9,255 nucleotides of DNA from Anaerolineaceae bacterium (GTDB lineage Bacteria > Chloroflexota > Anaerolineae > Aggregatilineales > Phototrophicaceae), in assembly GCA_020634165.1 (NCBI GenBank), contig JACKCF010000014.1:1-9255 (forward strand). The letters are read 5' to 3'. The translations under genes were made by a program, and so were the position numbers. The notes beneath the pieces were generated by a model. The model searched no databases, was not told the DNA's origin, and saw only the letters and a program-made list of their open reading frames with translations. Each line of letters begins with the position of its first letter. Position 1 is the stretch's first letter. This document shows, in pieces, positions 6,601 to 9,255 of this stretch.

Positions 6601-6606
6601 ATGGCT

Positions 6607-8763
6607 GTGGTTACCTCTCTCCAATCAGATTCACAGATACGCACAACATGTCCTTTCTGTGGCGTCGGCTGTCAGATGGATTTGCATATCAAGGATGGCC
6701 GTATCTTCCGTGTGGAAGCGCCGTTTGATAGTGCCCCCAACTATGGCAACCTGTGTGTTAAAGGCCGTTTCGGTCTGGATTTTGCAACGCACCCAAAACG
6801 TCTAAAGACGCCTCTCTTACGTGATGAGCAAGGTGGTTTCCGGGAAGCCACGTGGGAAGAAGCTCTGGAATTCACCAGCAGCCGCCTGTCCCAGATTGTC
6901 AAAAAATATGGCGGCGACAGCATCGCAACTTATGCGTGTGCCAAAGCTACTAACGAAGACAATTATATCTTCCAGAAGTGGGTACGAGCCGTGATGAAGA
7001 CGAACAATGTCGATCACTGTGCTCGCCTATGCCACGCTGGCAGCGTGACCGGACTGCAACTCGCTATCGGGTCGAGTGCAATGAGCAACAGCATTGCTGA
7101 GATGGAAAACCTCGACACATTCATTGTGACAGGCAGCAATACGACTGAAACCCATCCTGTTATTAGCTTGTTCCTCAAAAAGGCCGTCCGAAAAAATGGC
7201 GCCAAGCTCATCGTAATTGATCCACGCCAGATTGAACTGACGGATTTTGCTACGTTGTGGTTGCGGCAAAAGCCCGGAACCGATGTAGCGCTGTATCAGG
7301 CGATGGCTAACGTCATTGTGAGCGAGAAACTCTACAATCACGACTTCATTGAGCAACGTACAGAAGGTTTTGCTGACTACGTTGAGTCATTAGAACATTG
7401 CACACCCGAATGGGCAGAAGGAGTTACGGGCGTGCCCGCCAATGATATCCAGCAGGCTGCTCGTATGTATGCAACAGCAGAACGTGCAGCTTTCTATTGG
7501 GGGATGGGCATCAGCCAGAGTGTTCATGGAACAGATAACACGCTATCCATCGCAAATCTGGCCCTGATGTGTGGTCATGCTGGAAAGCCAGGAACAGGCT
7601 TGAATCCGCTGCGCGGCCAGAACAATGTACAGGGCTGCTCTGACAGTGGGGGATTACCAAATGTCTACACAGCCTACCAAGCAGTTAACTACGACTCTAT
7701 CCAGAAAAAATTTGAAACAGCATGGAAGACATCGCTTTCAAATGAACCTGGCCTCACCGTTACTGAAATGGTTGATGGTGCGCTGACAGGTCAGATCAAA
7801 GCGATGGTTGTGATGGGTGAAAACCCAATGATGAGTGAACCCAACCTCTCTCATGCGCAGCATGCCATTGAAGCACTGGATTTGCTCGTCTGCATCGACA
7901 TCTTCATGAACGAAACAGGAGAAATGGCAGATGTCATCCTGCCATCGACGAGTTTTGCTGAAAAGGACGGCACATTCACCAACAGCGACCGCCGAATTCA
8001 ACGTATTCGCACAGCATTACCTGCTGTTGGTGATTCAAAACCGGACTGGCAAATTGTCTGTGAGCTGGCACAACGCATGGAGGCCCAGCTAGGGGTCGAG
8101 ATCAGCGCAGGTTTTGATTATCAGGATGTAGAAGCTATCTGGGAAGAAATGCGCGCATTGACACCACCCTTCTACGGCATCACCTATGCCCGGATTGAAG
8201 AAGAAGGCGGTGTACACTGGCCCTGCCCTTCGCTCGACCATCCGGGTACGCCCTATCTCTTTGAAGATGAATTCCCTCGTGGGCGCGGCAAATTCTGGGC
8301 GTTGGAATTTGGCAGTGATAGCGAGCAGACTGATAGTGAGTTCCCATATCATCTAACGACTGGTCGGGTACTCTTCCATTGGCATGGTGGCACAATGACC
8401 CGACGCTCCAAGTTACAGGAAGCCTTCCCCGTGCCGATTGTTGAGATGCACCCGGATGATGCTCATCCAATACAAGTAAATTCTGGCGATTGGGTAGAAA
8501 TTCGGTCACGACGAGGGACAGTGACCTGCCAGGTCATGGTGACTGGGCGCTCACCCGCTGGCACTGTCTTTTTGCCTTTCCACTTCGCAGAGGCGGCAGC
8601 CAATATCCTGACAATAGATAAGATCGACCCACGCGCCAAAATTCCGGATTTCAAAATGGCAGCCGTCAACATCAGAAAGGTAGGCCCTCCGGCAAACAAT
8701 GAGATGGATGCACCATTTGAAGGCGAGAGTGCAATCAAGAATCCGACCCATTTTGTTCATTAG
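6607..8763 (+). CDS. Formate dehydrogenase, molybdopterin catalytic (alpha) subunit, Cys type
   Basis: Oxidises formate to CO2 (or the reverse) at a bis-MGD molybdenum or tungsten centre, with one 4Fe-4S cluster. From the GTG at 6607 (718 aa, like FdhF-type enzymes of about 715), the cluster motif is CPFCGVGC (Cys15, 18, 22) plus Cys50 in NLCVKG, whose Lys52 is the conserved electron-path residue. The metal ligand is Cys142 in ARLCHAGSVTGL (codon TGC at 7030), followed by the catalytic-type His143. The active-site Arg is Arg336 in LRGQNNVQG. A C-terminal MGD-binding domain starts near 'TTGRVLFHWHGGTMTRR' (about 584-600). The Cys-His pair separates it from assimilatory nitrate reductase. There is no Tat signal, so it is cytoplasmic, and no N-terminal ferredoxin-like extension. 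GAGG (6597-6600) suits GTG 6607; ATG 6601 and TTG 6595 are alternatives. mobA follows 9 bases later. The electron-transfer partner subunit is not in the window. Confidence 0.9.
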   Translation: MVTSLQSDSQIRTTCPFCGVGCQMDLHIKDGRIFRVEAPFDSAPNYGNLCVKGRFGLDFATHPKRLKTPLLRDEQGGFREATWEEALEFTSSRLSQIVKKYGGDSIATYACAKATNEDNYIFQKWVRAVMKTNNVDHCARLCHAGSVTGLQLAIGSSAMSNSIAEMENLDTFIVTGSNTTETHPVISLFLKKAVRKNGAKLIVIDPRQIELTDFATLWLRQKPGTDVALYQAMANVIVSEKLYNHDFIEQRTEGFADYVESLEHCTPEWAEGVTGVPANDIQQAARMYATAERAAFYWGMGISQSVHGTDNTLSIANLALMCGHAGKPGTGLNPLRGQNNVQGCSDSGGLPNVYTAYQAVNYDSIQKKFETAWKTSLSNEPGLTVTEMVDGALTGQIKAMVVMGENPMMSEPNLSHAQHAIEALDLLVCIDIFMNETGEMADVILPSTSFAEKDGTFTNSDRRIQRIRTALPAVGDSKPDWQIVCELAQRMEAQLGVEISAGFDYQDVEAIWEEMRALTPPFYGITYARIEEEGGVHWPCPSLDHPGTPYLFEDEFPRGRGKFWALEFGSDSEQTDSEFPYHLTTGRVLFHWHGGTMTRRSKLQEAFPVPIVEMHPDDAHPIQVNSGDWVEIRSRRGTVTCQVMVTGRSPAGTVFLPFHFAEAAANILTIDKIDPRAKIPDFKMAAVNIRKVGPPANNEMDAPFEGESAIKNPTHFVH

Positions 8764-8772
8764 GCGACGCAT

Positions 8773-9255
8773 ATGCCGGACTTCACCTTAGCCATTATCG
8801 CAGGTGGCAAAAGCTCTCGAATGGGAACAGACAAGGCATTCATCGAACTCGATGGAAAGTTGTTAATTGAACACGTTATCGAACGCACTGCTAACCTAGG
8901 ACAGTCAGAGACGATTCTCATTACTAATAAACTGTCGCCATATGCTCGGTTCGGTCTACCCATGTATTCTGATGTTTACCCAGAAAAAGGCTCGCTTGGT
9001 GGCATTTATACGGCTATCGAAAAAAGTGCGGTGCCTCACACGTTGGTTGTTGCATGTGATATGCCATTTTTAAACCAAGCGCTGTTACGGGCTATGATCG
9101 CAGAGATCAGAGACACGAGTGATATTGTGGTTCCGCGTGTTGACGGGTATCCGCAGGGGCTACATGCCATTTATAGTAAAACCTGTCTGGCGCCCATTAA
9201 AGAGCAGCTCATGGCTGATCGGCTTAAGGTCATCGGATTTTATGACAAGATGCGT
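8773..9255 (+). CDS. mobA: Molybdenum cofactor guanylyltransferase MobA, 3' end beyond the window
   Basis: Transfers GMP from GTP to molybdopterin to form the MGD cofactor needed by the upstream formate dehydrogenase. The open frame has 161 codons without a stop to the window end, and the family is usually about 190-210 aa, so only the C-terminus is missing. The N-terminal nucleotide-binding loop reads 'LAIIAGGKSSRMGTDKAFI' (about 6-24), the family LxGG motif appears in 'EKGSLGGIYTAI' (about 75-86) and the metal-binding Asp in 'VACDMPF' (about 95-101). The late 'YPQGLHAIYSK' segment also fits. The ATG lies 9 bases after the dehydrogenase stop with AGGCGA upstream, so the two genes form an operon. 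Soluble and cytoplasmic. Confidence 0.92.
   Translation, partial: MPDFTLAIIAGGKSSRMGTDKAFIELDGKLLIEHVIERTANLGQSETILITNKLSPYARFGLPMYSDVYPEKGSLGGIYTAIEKSAVPHTLVVACDMPFLNQALLRAMIAEIRDTSDIVVPRVDGYPQGLHAIYSKTCLAPIKEQLMADRLKVIGFYDKMR

Larger units (their letters stand above)
6271..6606. promoter_or_regulatory. Divergent intergenic region between the uptake operon and the formate dehydrogenase gene
   Basis: About 336 bases without a convincing gene. Promoters for both directions must lie here or within gene ends. On the plus strand the best sigma-70-like guess is TTCAGA (6371-6376), an 18-base spacer and TATAAG (6395-6400), which is weak at -35. A second, poorer pair is TTGTAA (6429-6434) and TCTATT (6452-6457). 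No convincing minus-strand promoter was found. The part nearest the permease gene holds two inverted repeats (separate entry). No recognisable Fur or DtxR consensus box was seen. The only reading frames here are tiny (for example 16 codons from 6311) and lack good ribosome-binding sites. Confidence 0.5.

Noticed and set aside
6501..6728. Open frame of about 75 codons overlapping the dehydrogenase start
   Set aside because: It runs in a different frame through the conserved CPFCGVGC coding segment and has no recognisable product or ribosome-binding site.
7030..7032. Possible selenocysteine position in the formate dehydrogenase
   Set aside because: The codon at the metal-ligand position is TGC (Cys), not TGA, and the frame has no internal stop, so this is a Cys-type enzyme.
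6607..8763. Assimilatory nitrate reductase as an alternative identity
   Set aside because: The active-site segment reads ARLCHAGSVTGL with the Cys-His pair, and LRGQNNVQG supplies the formate dehydrogenase Arg. Nitrate reductases of the NasA type lack the His after the Cys.

Overview
The window holds two divergent transcription units around a gene-poor stretch of about 340 bases. The minus-strand unit (about 6270 down to 35) is a six-gene ABC-type iron-siderophore uptake operon. The plus-strand unit (about 6607 to the window end) encodes a molybdenum formate dehydrogenase catalytic subunit followed by MobA, which runs off the end. Base composition is fairly balanced and all genes look alike in style. 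There is no sign of an insertion sequence, phage, CRISPR array, tRNA or rRNA.

The organism cannot be named from this window. The binding protein's signal peptide ending in AAQ, its opening 'VTIEHKFGSTTI', the absence of a TonB-dependent receptor and the DUF2218 gene together suggest a Chloroflexota (Anaerolineae-like) bacterium. This is an impression from protein style with low to moderate confidence.

Minus-strand operon in transcription order: FecCD-type permease 1 (6270-5233); permease 2 (5233-4184, joined by a TAATG stop/start overlap); an unusual two-domain protein with an N-terminal STAS/SpoIIAA-like region and a C-terminal long-chain flavodoxin (4171-3104); a double-length secreted binding protein made of two tandem Peripla_BP_2 (FecB/FhuD-like) modules (3047-1206); a DUF2218 protein (1203-916, 2 bases after the previous stop); and the FecE/FepC-type ATPase (835-35). 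A textbook intrinsic terminator hairpin lies between the DUF2218 and ATPase genes, and its T tract ends one base before the ATPase ribosome-binding site. Attenuation or differential expression of the ATPase is therefore likely.

Proposed logic: the two-lobed binding protein captures ferric-siderophore, the heterodimeric permease and ATPase import it, and the flavodoxin fusion (perhaps with the DUF2218 protein) supplies electrons or handles the complex so that iron is released in the cytoplasm. No siderophore-interacting reductase or FhuF-like gene is present in the window, which makes the flavodoxin fusion the best local candidate for the reductive step. The divergent unit supplies a Cys-type, bis-MGD formate dehydrogenase and the enzyme that makes its MGD cofactor. 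The shared upstream region carries inverted repeats that may be operators.
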